64,000 bases of DNA from Periconia sp. R9002 (taxonomy: Eukaryota > Ascomycota > Dothideomycetes > Pleosporales > Periconiaceae): assembly GCA_023627715.1 (NCBI GenBank), contig JAMAHW010000118.1:33892-97891 (forward strand). Direction: 5' to 3'. Below the pieces are notes generated by a model that saw only the letters and a program-made list of their open reading frames with translations, made no database searches and was not told the origin of the DNA. Shown in pieces: positions 32,390-43,099 of this stretch. Position numbers and translations under genes: made by a program. Each line of letters starts with the position of its first letter. Position 1 is the stretch's first letter.

Positions 32390-33975
32390 TCAATCATCCC
32401 TCTGCTTAGCCTCTTCGATAGCATTACTCCATTTCCACAGCTTGCAATACAAACCTTCCGTTAACCAGATCAAGCAGCTACCTATCAAACAACCAATCCA
32501 CAACCCTTCCAATCCCAGTTGTGGCTTGCCGAAGCACAGGAGGAAAGCGGCGGGTATGGCAATCCCGTAGTAGACACCTAGGTTAACGAAGCCCCCAATC
32601 TTTTGTCTTCCAAGACCACGCAGGATTGCATTGGCAAGCGCAGTACCAGCGTCTGATAGTTGGAACAGCCCAAGAACGGGCATAACCGATGACACAATCT
32701 CGATGACTTCCGGGTCCTCGGTGAAGGCCTTTGGAAGAACGTGTCTTGTGGACGTGAGAAAGACGGCATCGACCAACCCAATAGCAAAAAACACGACAAT
32801 ATACGTTCGAGTTGCCATACGTGAAGCGCTCAATGCACCAGCCCCGATCAGATTGCCGAGACGTGTGCTTACAGCCACCGATACACTGAAAGGGATATGA
32901 TAGATTGCCACTGCTAGGGTCATAATGACACTTTGCGCGGCAAGGTTGGCAGTAGAGATGTAAGATGAGGAGAATGTGAGAATGTCGAAAGCTAACCATT
33001 CAGCTTCCACCATCACAATACCTAAAATTGCCACAGAGTCAGTTAGGTTTAGGTAAACGCCACGCGACATGGTGTTGCCTGCCTCCGTGCACCCGGAATG
33101 TACGCACCAGGAAGTGACAGCCGACACATAGGTCCCCAGTTAAACCACGCTGATCTGGTGAATCCGCCCCAGCATTCCAAGCTTGAAGGGGCAACGAAGC
33201 AGACGTAACCCAAAAGCAAGATGGGAAGTAGTGAATTCGAGACAACGGTAGAGAGTGCAGCTCCAGTTAGTTCCCAGTCGAGCACAAAGACAAAGACATA
33301 ATTCAGGAGGATATTAATGGGCGTAGAGACGACCAGAACCCACAAGCTTGCGTTGAAGAGGCCTTGAGCCTGCGTGAATCTTTTGCCTGCCTCAAAGATG
33401 GCGTAGCCGGGCGCTCCCGCAAGCAATATTCTCAAATATCGACCCGCTAATACGGCCAATTCTTTCTCTGGGACAAGCGCTGCCAGGATCCATCCTGAAC
33501 ACAACCATACTGCACCGATGGGAATCGTTACGAGTAGCATCAGTATGACCATTCTTTGCAAATGCAATCCCACTTGTTCTTTCTTTCCGGACCCATATGC
33601 CTGTGCACATAGGGTGTCTAGACTTGTAGCCAGGCCCTCATAAATCGCAAAACCAGTGATATTGGCCGTCATGGTCGCGAGCGAAACTGCGCCTAGCTCA
33701 TCTGTCCCAATGTGGCCAACAACAAAAATAGTAACGAGGCTGAATCCGTATTGCAACAAGTAGGTGACCATCAAGGGGACAGAGTATTTGAACAGGAGTT
33801 TTGCTTCCTTCCTGTAGGTTGTATCAATTGCTTCTTCATTTGCTTCGATGTCATTCGGATCGGCGAGAATACCGTATCCCACTGTCCGTTTGCTCTTCCC
33901 AACAATTTGGCCATCTTGTGCCGTCAATAACGGGCTAGTCGCCGAGAACCTTCGAGGACCCTCAGGAGCCTCCAT
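32390..33975 (-). CDS. MATE-family multidrug/toxin exporter
   Basis: Two exons (33108-33975 and 32390-33021) encode 499 residues. The 86-nt intron has a GTGCGT donor, a CTAACTGAC branch and a TTTTAG acceptor. About twelve membrane segments are visible, starting with LLFKYSVPLMVTYLLQYGF. Family landmarks are VVGHIGTDELGAVSLATMTA, LDTLCAQAYGSG, LPGIVMVEAEWLAFDILT (the EWxxFE-type element) and STRLGNLIGAGA. The first 60 residues are a hydrophilic cytosolic tail (FSATSPLLTAQDG). MATE proteins exchange H+ or Na+ for organic cations and drugs at the plasma membrane or vacuole. The substrate is unknown. I prefer the ATG at 33975; an in-frame ATG at 34137 would add 54 residues. Confidence 0.93.
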
Positions 33976-34681
33976 TCTAAATGACTCCTTTGTCAACCGA
34001 AGATTGTCGCAGAGAAATCTGTATGGGAGCAGGATTGTTGATAAAGAACATGTATCGGCATTGTTGTTGCGCTGATGGAGCGCCCATGAAAATTCTGGGG
34101 CCTCGGAGAATTGGCATGGCTGTGATTGGTTCTCCATGACGACCTAGATCAAATTATAGTCGCTAGTTCGCTTTTGTTGGACTTTCGGCCCGTGAATGTC
34201 TCGTGAATGAAAACTTGCACCAGGAAGCGAAGGAAAATATCAACCGTCTGAATAGCTGATGTAGGCAAGAATATTGGTAACTTGTTTTGAGGCAGATTTG
34301 TGAAGGTCCGACAGGCGATAATAACCTTTTCAACCTGAGGAAATCGCAGCTTCCCCGAGCGTAGCTGCCGATTTAAACATCTTTCGGCAGCTCCTATTGG
34401 TTGTTATGAGTAACTTAACTACCAGCCAACAGTTAACTAAAGCGTTCAATGTCACAATTTGGTCCCACGTTGGGGTGCAGCAACTTCAAAGTGGACTCCA
34501 TTACGTAGGATTTATCATGCACACTGGGCTAGCATCAATATTTTTACCTAGGTTGGATCATGAAGAGAAATCTGATTCAAATAGAGAGGAAACGAATAGG
34601 CGCCAGATTTACTAGTCTTCAGTTTTTTCGTGTGACAGCACACGCTGTAAAGGAACACTGAAGCAACGAGAGCGTACCAAA
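33976..34681. other. intergenic, 0.7 kb
   Basis: This holds the upstream region of the MATE gene, which may include an N-terminal extension from 34137, and the 3' flank of the hydrolase gene. Nothing else was recognised. Confidence 0.6.
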
Positions 34682-35874
34682 TCAGACACGGGAGAAGAAA
34701 TCTCGCAGCGTATCATCCAGCCATTTAACGTCTTCTTTACTATCGCCAGGCCCACCAGCCCAATGACCCCAGATTGATGGAATCACTTTCAGCTCTCCTA
34801 CGCCTGGGCGCATAGCTTGAACCTCAAGTTCAGAGTCCTCTGGTGGGAAATAGAGGTCCGTTTGCGATGGCAAAACAAGCGCTTTGGCTTTAATACCTGA
34901 AGAGACTGTCAGAAACAACCAGTTCAGAATCGTTGCTTTCCGATATCATTTCTTTATTTTGTCACCTGAAACTTACCTTCCATAGCCTTTTGAAAATCCC
35001 CATTGTACGGCTTCTGAGCAGAACAGTCGCCAGCTTGCCATGTGTGTGCCATTACAAGCATGTTTTCTGGATCCTTGGAACACGCCCACGCTTCCCAGAA
35101 ATTTACCATGAAATCGTCTATATCCTTGAAACCCAACACTGACTCATAGATTTTCTCGCGGTAAAAAGCCTGGCTGAAACCCCACCCAGAGTAAACCCTC
35201 CCCAGAGCTTTGAGTCCGATAGACCTCGTTTTGGTTGTAAATCCGACATAGTCCGATGAACCGGCATGAATGTCTGGTTTTGCAACGCCGCCTGAGCTGG
35301 TACCTTTTGCAGCATATAGAGCTGACTTGACTCCCTCCAGCATGGCTTGATTATGCAAACTCGTTTTCGCGCTACCGCAGAATGGCACCACGAGATCCAT
35401 GAAGTCTGGGAACTGAGTTGCCCATTGATAGGTCTGCCCTGCACCCATGCTCCACCCTATCACAGCCCTCGCGTGCTTTATACCGAGATGCTGTGTGACG
35501 AGTTGGTGTTGAGCTCGCACGTTATCGTAGAACAAGACTTCCGGAAACGGTCTGAGGTCAGGCATGTTCGAAGGAGACGACGACTGCCCGTTGCCAAAAA
35601 GGGCCGGGATGATGATATAATAGTCCAATGGACTAAGAGTCTTATCTGTTCCAGTCAACCATAGATTGTCCGATATTACTAAGTTGGCTCACAGTTAGTC
35701 ATGAACGTAGCGGGTGCGATAGCAATTCTCACATCCGGAATACCATGTCGGATAGACAATAGCAGGTCGTGATGGATCGCCCAAAGCTTTGTATGCAATC
35801 CAAGCATCTGGAATGATTTTTCCTGACTGAAGTTTGAAATCTCCCAGTTTGTATGTCTGGTAGTCGTCTGCCAT
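34682..35874 (-). CDS. homoserine O-acetyltransferase (MetX)-like alpha/beta hydrolase
   Basis: Three exons (35733-35874, 34977-35678, 34682-34896) encode 352 residues. The introns are 35679-35732 (GTGAGA, ACTAAC, TTAG) and 34897-34976 (GTAAGT, CTTCAG). The N-terminus (LGDFKLQSGKIIPDAWIAYKALG) and the PALFGNGQSSSPSN loop match the MetX superfamily. The catalytic triad is Ser124 in VIGWSMGAGQTYQWA, Asp295 in PSQTDLYFPPEDS and His326 in SIWGHWAGG. True homoserine acetyltransferases are usually longer (about 480 residues in fungi) with a lid domain. This shorter form is probably an acyltransferase or hydrolase of a related subgroup, with substrate unknown. No targeting signal is seen. Confidence 0.88.
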
Positions 35875-37659
35875 CTTGAAATGCTGTAAATTGCAAGATG
35901 TATCCGGCTGAATATATGGCGCGTGACAGCCGACTTATATAATTTTCTTACACAGAATCAGCCTTTCACCTTTACTTGAGGACACCCGCTTGATTTCAAA
36001 TCCAGTTGGACAGTGAGAGGCCGCCGTGAGGTAGAAAGAATCAATACAAGACGGACTTGAAAAGTGACCGAGAGATCCCCGAGTGGACACCGAAGAATAT
36101 AGGTAAGCAATGATAGGATCAATATCAAAGCACCTTCAAGCAATAGATTATTTGCGAACGAGTTGATTATGAATCCTCGAAGAAGGGTTGAAGCTCAGTA
36201 CCTGACTTGGTTATATTCAACACCTGGTGGATTCTAACAGCCAGTTCCTATGAGCGGGGTAGATCATTTAGTCTATTGCGGGGACTTGCATCGGCAAAAG
36301 AGCGGGGGTGTTTGGACCTAGTGAGTTGAACTCAAGTGCTACCTACCTAGGTACAAAGGTAGAATCCGACAAGTTAACATTTGAAGCCGATTGTTTTTCT
36401 TCATAACGCTTCGTCATCATGAGCTCCAGGTAGATAGTAACTATACCTATTAATATCATTGATACTATAACTCTTTGTGTGAACCGATTTCTAGTGTACA
36501 GATTAACCTCCAGGGTCTCCATGTCCGCTTCAACAATCTCGAAATTTGAGGTAAATATGGGCGCATTGTTGGTTGGTATTGATAGTTATATAAACGGCCA
36601 ACAAGATTCCAGTTTTTGAAATGAATTAGCAGATTGGGAGCCATTTAGAGTTTTTTTGAGTTACGCCCACTCTGGTTACTCATCATGTTTTCCAAATGGT
36701 ATGCAAACATTGATGAAAATATAACAACATGAACAGTATCCCGGCATAGCAATTGAATTACTTGCGCTATTGAGATAGGACAGAAGAACACAAAGACGTC
36801 CTCAGCTGGGATGTACACACAGCACTCGAGGTAGTAGGAGCGCACGCGATTCCACCAATCTGGATGAGTATGTACCTAGATAGATTGTCATTGCGGATCG
36901 CTTTTTATATTGACAAATACAAAACTGCGCTGACATGACATGCAACAGCTATACTAACTCTGCGTCTGCTGCATAGTGAAGAGACAACTAGAGACTCAGA
37001 TTTCACACAACTGGCCATAAGAAAAGCTAACGGTCAGCTTAGACGGCGTGAGAATATATTTTTTGTAAACTGCTGGTGCGAAACCATGTAATTCTACAAA
37101 AACCGTGTACGATACAATGTACGTGGATCAAGACTTTGACATGCTGTTAGTTCAAGAAGAACAAGCCAGATGTCTTTCTCATATGGATTCTGCGCTTTGT
37201 GTGATGAAAGAGGGGATTTTACAAATGAATCATAGTAAAAGAAGGTATAAAAACTGCAATCACGAATTAAGGAAATTGACATGCAAGAGAAAAGAGACTT
37301 GATGTCAAATTGGGCATATTAACTAGAAAGGTTCAGCTGTTCGATATTTGTTGAAGATGGAGCCAAATTTTGATCTTTTTCGTCAAGTTTTGCTACTTCA
37401 AGCTCTGTGTTCGAAAGATTTCCGTAGAGTCGCTGTTTCAACCAGCCTACCTATGTGAGCTATACCTAATACGGTTACTCTTCCCGTCCCGATAATCAGG
37501 ATTGATTCAAGGTGTACAAGGTTGCATCATTATTTCAATGTCCCAAACTTCTTCCACCACACTGCAGTAGAATCGGAGATTTTCCCATTCACGTGTTCTG
37601 AAACATTAAAGAAGACTTCGCAACCCGAGAAGTAAAACGCTCTGCTTCAAGCCCACACT
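35875..37659. other. gene-poor AT-rich region, 1.8 kb
   Basis: This holds the upstream region of the hydrolase and of the coiled-coil gene. It contains the palindrome at 36344-36353. The frames at 36645-36845 and 37105-37302 have no recognisable domain. A decayed gene is possible but I could not identify one. Confidence 0.5.
36344..36353. repeat. intergenic palindrome TACCTAGGTA, copy 2
   Basis: This is an exact 10-bp palindrome in the gene-poor tract upstream of the MetX-like gene. Confidence 0.8.
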
Positions 37660-38703
37660 ATGGGCGTATTATTCTCTACACTCAACTTATTCCTACCCTT
37701 CACCAATCCACAAACGCCACTCCTCCAAGACCTTATACATACTTTCGTTTTATGCGGAACGTTGTATTTTGCACCACAAATTGCAGAACGCTACAGACAA
37801 CGCACCAGTACCCCACTGGGCAAGACTTGGGACGACGATGAGTCGCAACAAGTAGAGGATGCGGCCGAGGGTGCACCGGTGCATCGAGGCCAAGAACTTG
37901 AGCCTGATGGGAACGATGGGGTGGTAGAAGATCTCGAGCAACAGCCACCGACAGGACAACGACAGCGTCGCGCACCATCACCGCCTGCCCCGCACGTCCA
38001 AGATGAAGAGCAAGAGAGGCAAAACGAAAATGGCCTAGGACTCCCAGAAGCGGAGGTCGGGGTGGAAGCCCCAGGTCCAGCGAACGAGCGTCCACGGCCC
38101 ACGCCTGCGAATCGCACAGTAGGAACAAAGAAAGCAAAATCACTAGCCAGAAAGGACCAGCGCCGGGCATATCATGAGTTTCATCGCTCGCAAGCCGAGC
38201 AGCGTCGCCTGGCAGAGGAAGCAGGGCGCGAAGAGCGCGAAAGGGTACTCATAGAAGAAAAGTGGAGGCGAGCAGGTGAAGAGCGGCGGATCGTGGAGAA
38301 AGTTCGGGAGGAGCGTGATAGAAGGAAGGAGGAAGAGCGGCGTGAGGCTGAGGAAGAGAGGGGACGGAGGGAGAGAACTGTTGCGAGGGTGAGGGATCAG
38401 ATGGAGAGGAAAGGAGTGGTGGACTTGAGTGCATTAGCGACGCAGGAAGGTAAAGATAGGATCTGGATCGAGAGACTAGTGAGGGCAAGTGGCTTGATGG
38501 AAAAGATAGAAAAGGATAGAAAGGGTTGCAAGGTGTTCATTACGGGCGAATGCTGGCTGGTAAAACTTGAGGCTGAGGTCCTGAGGAGTGTTTACGCCGA
38601 CGCCGTTGGATATGGGGACGAGATGGGTGGAAAGATCAGCTTTGCACGTTTCGGTGAGATTTTGCAAAAGGTTGTCCTTGCACAGGCACAAGACGTTGCG
38701 TAA
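37660..38703 (+). CDS. membrane-anchored coiled-coil protein of unknown function
   Basis: A single exon encodes 347 residues from an ATG at 37660. A hydrophobic stretch (LLQDLIHTFVLCGTLYFAPQ, about residues 20-40) is a likely membrane anchor. Residues 50-150 are acidic, Pro- and Glu-rich and probably disordered. Residues 155-250 form a highly charged Arg/Glu coiled coil (REERDRRKEEERREAEEERG). The final 90 residues are compact (RIWIERLVRASGLMEKIEKD and GGKISFARFGEILQKV) and could be a small domain. It resembles single-pass fungal membrane scaffolds of unknown role. It converges with the uS7 gene, 354 bp away. Confidence 0.8.
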   Translation: MGVLFSTLNLFLPFTNPQTPLLQDLIHTFVLCGTLYFAPQIAERYRQRTSTPLGKTWDDDESQQVEDAAEGAPVHRGQELEPDGNDGVVEDLEQQPPTGQRQRRAPSPPAPHVQDEEQERQNENGLGLPEAEVGVEAPGPANERPRPTPANRTVGTKKAKSLARKDQRRAYHEFHRSQAEQRRLAEEAGREERERVLIEEKWRRAGEERRIVEKVREERDRRKEEERREAEEERGRRERTVARVRDQMERKGVVDLSALATQEGKDRIWIERLVRASGLMEKIEKDRKGCKVFITGECWLVKLEAEVLRSVYADAVGYGDEMGGKISFARFGEILQKVVLAQAQDVA

Positions 38704-39057
38704 CGTCTGTGAACCTTTTCTGAATGAGCGTGTGCAGCTATGCTTCGGTATTCTACCCGACGAGATAATGGAACGCAATCAGACCATCAATGTAACTGGT
38801 TTCACCCATGCTACCTGCATACAAATTCCTGGTGGTTCAACAAGCATATTACCAAGTACCAGCGTGAAACATTGTATCGAATTGTCCATTTTTATCATGC
38901 AGCCATGAAAGTGCTTAATCGCCTAGAAGACCAGATACATGCCAGAGCCTTCCACATGGTCAGGCGAAAGGAACCAGACCAGCCATAAGAACTCCATCGT
39001 CCGGCTCGATCCCAATCCCACGTATATGCACCATAACTTCCCAAACCACGCACACTT
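38704..39057. other. convergent intergenic region
   Basis: This holds the 3' flanks of the coiled-coil gene and the uS7 gene. No further feature was seen. Confidence 0.6.
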
Positions 39058-39904
39058 TTACCGATTGCTCTTTGCCACACGCTCCAACTCGTCCTTCTTT
39101 TTGATGGCGTAGGAGTTGCTGCTTCCTTTGGCGGCGTTGATAAGCTCTTCAGCCAAGCACTCAGCAATGCTCTTGATGTTGCGGAAAGAGGCCTCGCGGG
39201 CACCGATGGTGAGGAGAGCAATGGCCTGGTTTACACGACGGAGAGGAGACACATCGACAGCCTGGCGACGGACGGTACCGGCGGAACCAATACGGGTGGA
39301 GTCTTCACGGGGACCGCAGTTGACAATAGCATCAACAGCGACCTGGATGGGGTTCTGGTCGGTCATGATGTGGATCTGAAGTTCAGTCAGCACATGGTTC
39401 ACGTCATTTCTCTATTAAAATTCCTCTAGAAAGTCCAGAGCCCAAATAAAAAAGAGAATGCTGTGACGTACAATCTCGAAAGCATGAGCAACAATGCGGA
39501 CAGCCATGAGCTTCTTTCCGTTGTTGCGGCCGTTCATCATGAGGGAGTTGGTAAGTCGCTCAATGATGGGGCATTGGGCCTTCCTGAACCGCTTGACGGC
39601 ATAGCGACCGGCGGAGTGTGAGATGTAGACGGGGGAGCGGATCTGGATGTAGTCGCTGCGGAGTGTCGTGTTAGCGAAAGTGGACAGACTCTTTCTTCAG
39701 TTGCGAATCTCTATCTCGCTCCAATTTGCTCGAATATGTGAAACTGGGTACAGGGAACGCATACGTGAGGGAGATGTCCCGGATCTCGACATCCTCATAA
39801 CTCCACTTGTTGAACAGCTTGACGCTGCCAGCCTCTTCAAGAACATCCTTGGGGAGGATGGAGAAGCCGGTGGGGTTCTCAACCTCAACTTCGCCGTCAG
39901 ACAT
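39058..39904 (-). CDS. rps5: small ribosomal subunit protein uS7 (S5 in yeast nomenclature)
   Basis: Three exons (39765-39904, 39472-39655, 39058-39375) encode 213 residues. The introns are 39656-39764 (GTATGC, GCTAACAC branch, CAG) and 39376-39471 (GTACGT, CTGACT branch, CAG). The protein starts [20 protein letters not shown]. It contains [36 protein letters not shown], then [17 protein letters not shown] and ends ERVAKSNR, all typical of cytosolic uS7. uS7 binds 18S rRNA in the head of the 40S subunit near the E site and mRNA exit channel. Length and termini match fungal orthologues. Multiple introns near the 5' end are common in ribosomal protein genes. Confidence 0.97.
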
Positions 39905-40437
39905 GATTGCGACTGTACTGAGAGGCGACTGGTTTCGATGGGCGGAGGAAGGGAATGGGTATCGTGTCGGTCGGTGGTCGTGGGTCGCTTGAGGTTGAAT
40001 GTTCGTGTGCGCATTTCGAAAATAGTCTCGCTTCAGGCTTGGCGTGCATGGGCCACCATCCCCCAAAAACGCTGGACCACCAACCCCAAGACCACCACCT
40101 ACTCGAAGTCATACCTTCTTTAATATTGGGAACTTGTGAGGTTTTCTATCGCTATTAGTGACACTTGTAAGACGGAGCATGATCAAGAAGGAGCCAATGT
40201 CATATTGTTTACACTATCAACTAACCCAACTCCGCCAGCGTCGGCCCATGGTATATAGCCAAAACCAGAGAAATACACTACAAACCAAAAAACAAACCCT
40301 CTGACCCAAGCTTTCCGGCTACTACCGACCATGCTACAAAGAATAGATTTGATAACAGCCGACAAACAGAAGCCAGTCCATCTATACACAACCATCATCC
40401 ATCATTGCAGAAATCAAATCTACTGCTTCGCTAGCTG
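39905..40437. other. intergenic, 0.5 kb
   Basis: This holds the promoter side of the uS7 gene and the 3' flank of the coiled-coil gene on the same strand. No individual site could be assigned. Confidence 0.55.
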
Positions 40438-42518
40438 TCATCGCTGCATCCTAGACACTGGTGCGCTGATATCGCGCCGCTCCTTTACCCCTTCCATCAT
40501 CTGCTTGTGAGGTGTCGAATGGCCTGCCGCCATGCTCCTCGCCCTGCCACGTCGCTCGCGAATTGCCTCAAGGGCAGCTTCGCGGTCAAAAGGGACTTTG
40601 TTTAGCGAGAGCTCGCCTAGTACGGGTGTGTGAGCTTCTGCTGGCGCATGTGCGACAGTCGAAGGTGTCATGGCCTGAGCACCACCCTTCACGGCAGGAG
40701 TGACGGGAGAGAAATGAAGTGGGATAGTGGTAGTAGTTGTGATGGTGCGAGTGAGGTATTGTCCAGGGGTCGCTGGATGTTGTACTGGGATTCTGGGCAA
40801 GCCAGCTTCCTCATCTTCACTGTCCATTACTGCGTCCTCGTGTATCCCAATATTCGAAGATTTCATATCGATGGTATTGCTAGGTTCTAGAATAGCAGCA
40901 TGGGACTGTGACCGAGAAAGAGGTAGAATAGTGCTGTGGGCATCTGGTGTCCACGGTGAGGACTCGATCTCCGCCGCAAGTTTTGCCGAAAGACTTTGGG
41001 CGGACGCCATTGCCGGGGTCGTATTTCCTGCCTGAAGAGGCGGTTGGATAGATGCGCTCGCGGAACGAAAAATGCCCGTTGTCGGAGAAAAGGCCACTGC
41101 TGCTTCAGGGGGGTTACTATCCACATGCCTAGTCTCTACGCCAAGAACCTGTTTGTCAGTAGGCGGGGTCAATGGACGTTCGTGTACGAGCGCGACGGGA
41201 TCCATATTGATTTCAACGTCATCACCATGACTGCTCGATGGAGGAGTTGGGATGGGTATTGAAGCTTTGATCCGGTCCATTTCAGCAGCATAGGTTCCGT
41301 CGTGTACATAATCCGAGCCTTGGAAATCAGCAATGCGGCAGGAGCAGCACCGGAACTGGCATTCCATTTTCATGTACTCCACCTGTTCCTGAGCTCGCTC
41401 GCGTAAGCGTTTCTCCGTAGCCAGCTCTTGCTGCGCCAACTTGAGTTCCACTGCTGCTTTTTTGGGTGCTACATTTTCTTTGTCCTCTTCATTTCTCTCA
41501 GGCACGCGTTGCTTGCGCGGAGAGCGAATCGGTGATGTGAAGCCATCGTGTTCTTCATCCGTAGCGGGTGGCAGTGGGATTTGCCCTTCGTTGGCGATTC
41601 GCAAAATTTCCTCTTCTCGAAGGCTGGTCTTGAGCGCATCTCGTTCGCCTTCGACGAGTCGAAGACGGTCTTTGAGCGTCTCTACCTCTTCCTCTAATTG
41701 GGCTCGTGTAGCTTCCACGTCAACTTGGAGGCCATATACCTGGTTCTTATACCGCTCTGCTTCACCCATGTGAAACTTCAAGTCCGATTCGATTCGTTTG
41801 ATTGTTCGCTCGAGGCCCGATACTTTGCCTTGGTAGTTGGGAAGCAATTTTTCCAATTTGTCTTTTCGCTCTCGTGCATCCTCAAAGCTTTGTTTGTAGG
41901 TATGGCATTTCGCCTTGTATGCGTCGACTGACCTATTGAGTTTATCCTGTGGAGTGTTAGCGTTGGAAGATATATGAGTTGGGGGAGCTGATGACCTACA
42001 ATGTGACTCTCCATCTGGCCTCTCTTCTCCTCTACACGCTTCATCGCCCCTTCCCATTTCGATATAGCATCGCGCTGTTCTTTACGGGCGGCATCCCATA
42101 CATCCTTGGGTATACAATTCTTGTGATTTTGCACCATTTGATCCAACTGGCCTTCCAACTCCTCGATGCGAATTTGGCGGCGATTCATGCCCAGCGCATA
42201 GTCTTTTTCCAATTGGCGAATCTCGGCTGCGTGCCGAGTCTTCTCTTTCTGGAGAGCTTGCGTGTATTTTGCCTGAGCTTCCTTGAAATCCTTAACTTCG
42301 AGGTTCTCGAACATGGCGGCAAGGCCATGTACAGACACGTCCGAATCATTACGGCGGTGCCTACGAAGAGGTGAGGTACGAAGATCTGGCAGGGATGGTG
42401 ATTGCGGGTTTGAGCCGCCATATGGTGATTTGACTCCTGCAGCGCGCTCTGGACTCGCAGCAAAGACAGGCCTGCCCGAAGACATGGGGAATTTGGTGGG
42501 CGACGAGGGCGGCTCCAT
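40438..42518 (-). CDS. coiled-coil protein, possibly a TinC/Cut12-like cell-cycle factor
   Basis: Two exons (42000-42518 and 40438-41946) encode 675 residues. The 53-nt intron has a GTAGGT donor and a CCACAG acceptor. The start MEPPSSPTKFPMSSGRPVF is followed by many SP and TP sites, as in cyclin-dependent kinase targets. Residues 65-260 form a nearly continuous coiled coil (for example FKEAQAKYTQALQKEKTRHA). A small Cys cluster (CQFRCCSC) lies near residue 345. The C-terminal third is disordered, with TPP and SPVTP motifs and ends RRDISAPVSRMQR. This layout resembles fungal NIMA-interacting or spindle-pole coiled-coil proteins. The link is by architecture and N-terminal style only, so the role is tentative. 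Confidence 0.8.
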
Positions 42519-43099
42519 GCCGCTCGGGCTTTCTTTGAGTTTTGCCAACTTGGCGGTGTTTGAGGGGGCTGGTTTGGGAGTGATTATGTGTTTTGTCTTA
42601 TGATGCGGTGCACCTGGGTTGTGGTAGTGGAACGGTTGAAGGGAAAAGCGAGAAGTGTAGGTGTGTGTATGTGCATAGGTATGTAGGTGTGTGTGCCCGA
42701 GTCTAACAATCTGAAGAGCGGGCACATCGATGTAAACAAAGCTAAAGACTAAGCGAGGTCTTCCCTGCCAGAGCAACGGGCCCAGGCCCCTGCCGTACAG
42801 CCATGCTCTCTAATAATTTATCAAGAATTACTATCCATAAATACATCGGCATGCTATTATTAATAGTTCCTGAATGCACAGTTGCTTCGACGGAGGCTAA
42901 TACATGTCAAATACTTGTCGGATCATCGGGTCAGTGTTTTGTAATGAAGGTTCGGTGGTACCTTGTATGCCTTCGTTCAATGCAGTAACAGCTCTTCAAT
43001 TATGCAATTATGATAGTACATGTGTATGCCACTCCCAAATTCATATGAGGGCACTCGGTCGTGAAGCGCTGATCGCCTTCCCCAAAGGCTCGAGCATCA
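42519..43099. other. intergenic, 0.6 kb
   Basis: This holds the leader of the coiled-coil gene, with a GT-rich microsatellite-like run at about 42657-42695, and the 3' flank of the large BTB-like gene. Confidence 0.6.

Noticed and set aside
36645..36845. 66-codon minus-strand ORF in the gene-poor tract as a decayed gene
   Set aside because: I could not match it to any family in any frame, so no claim is made.
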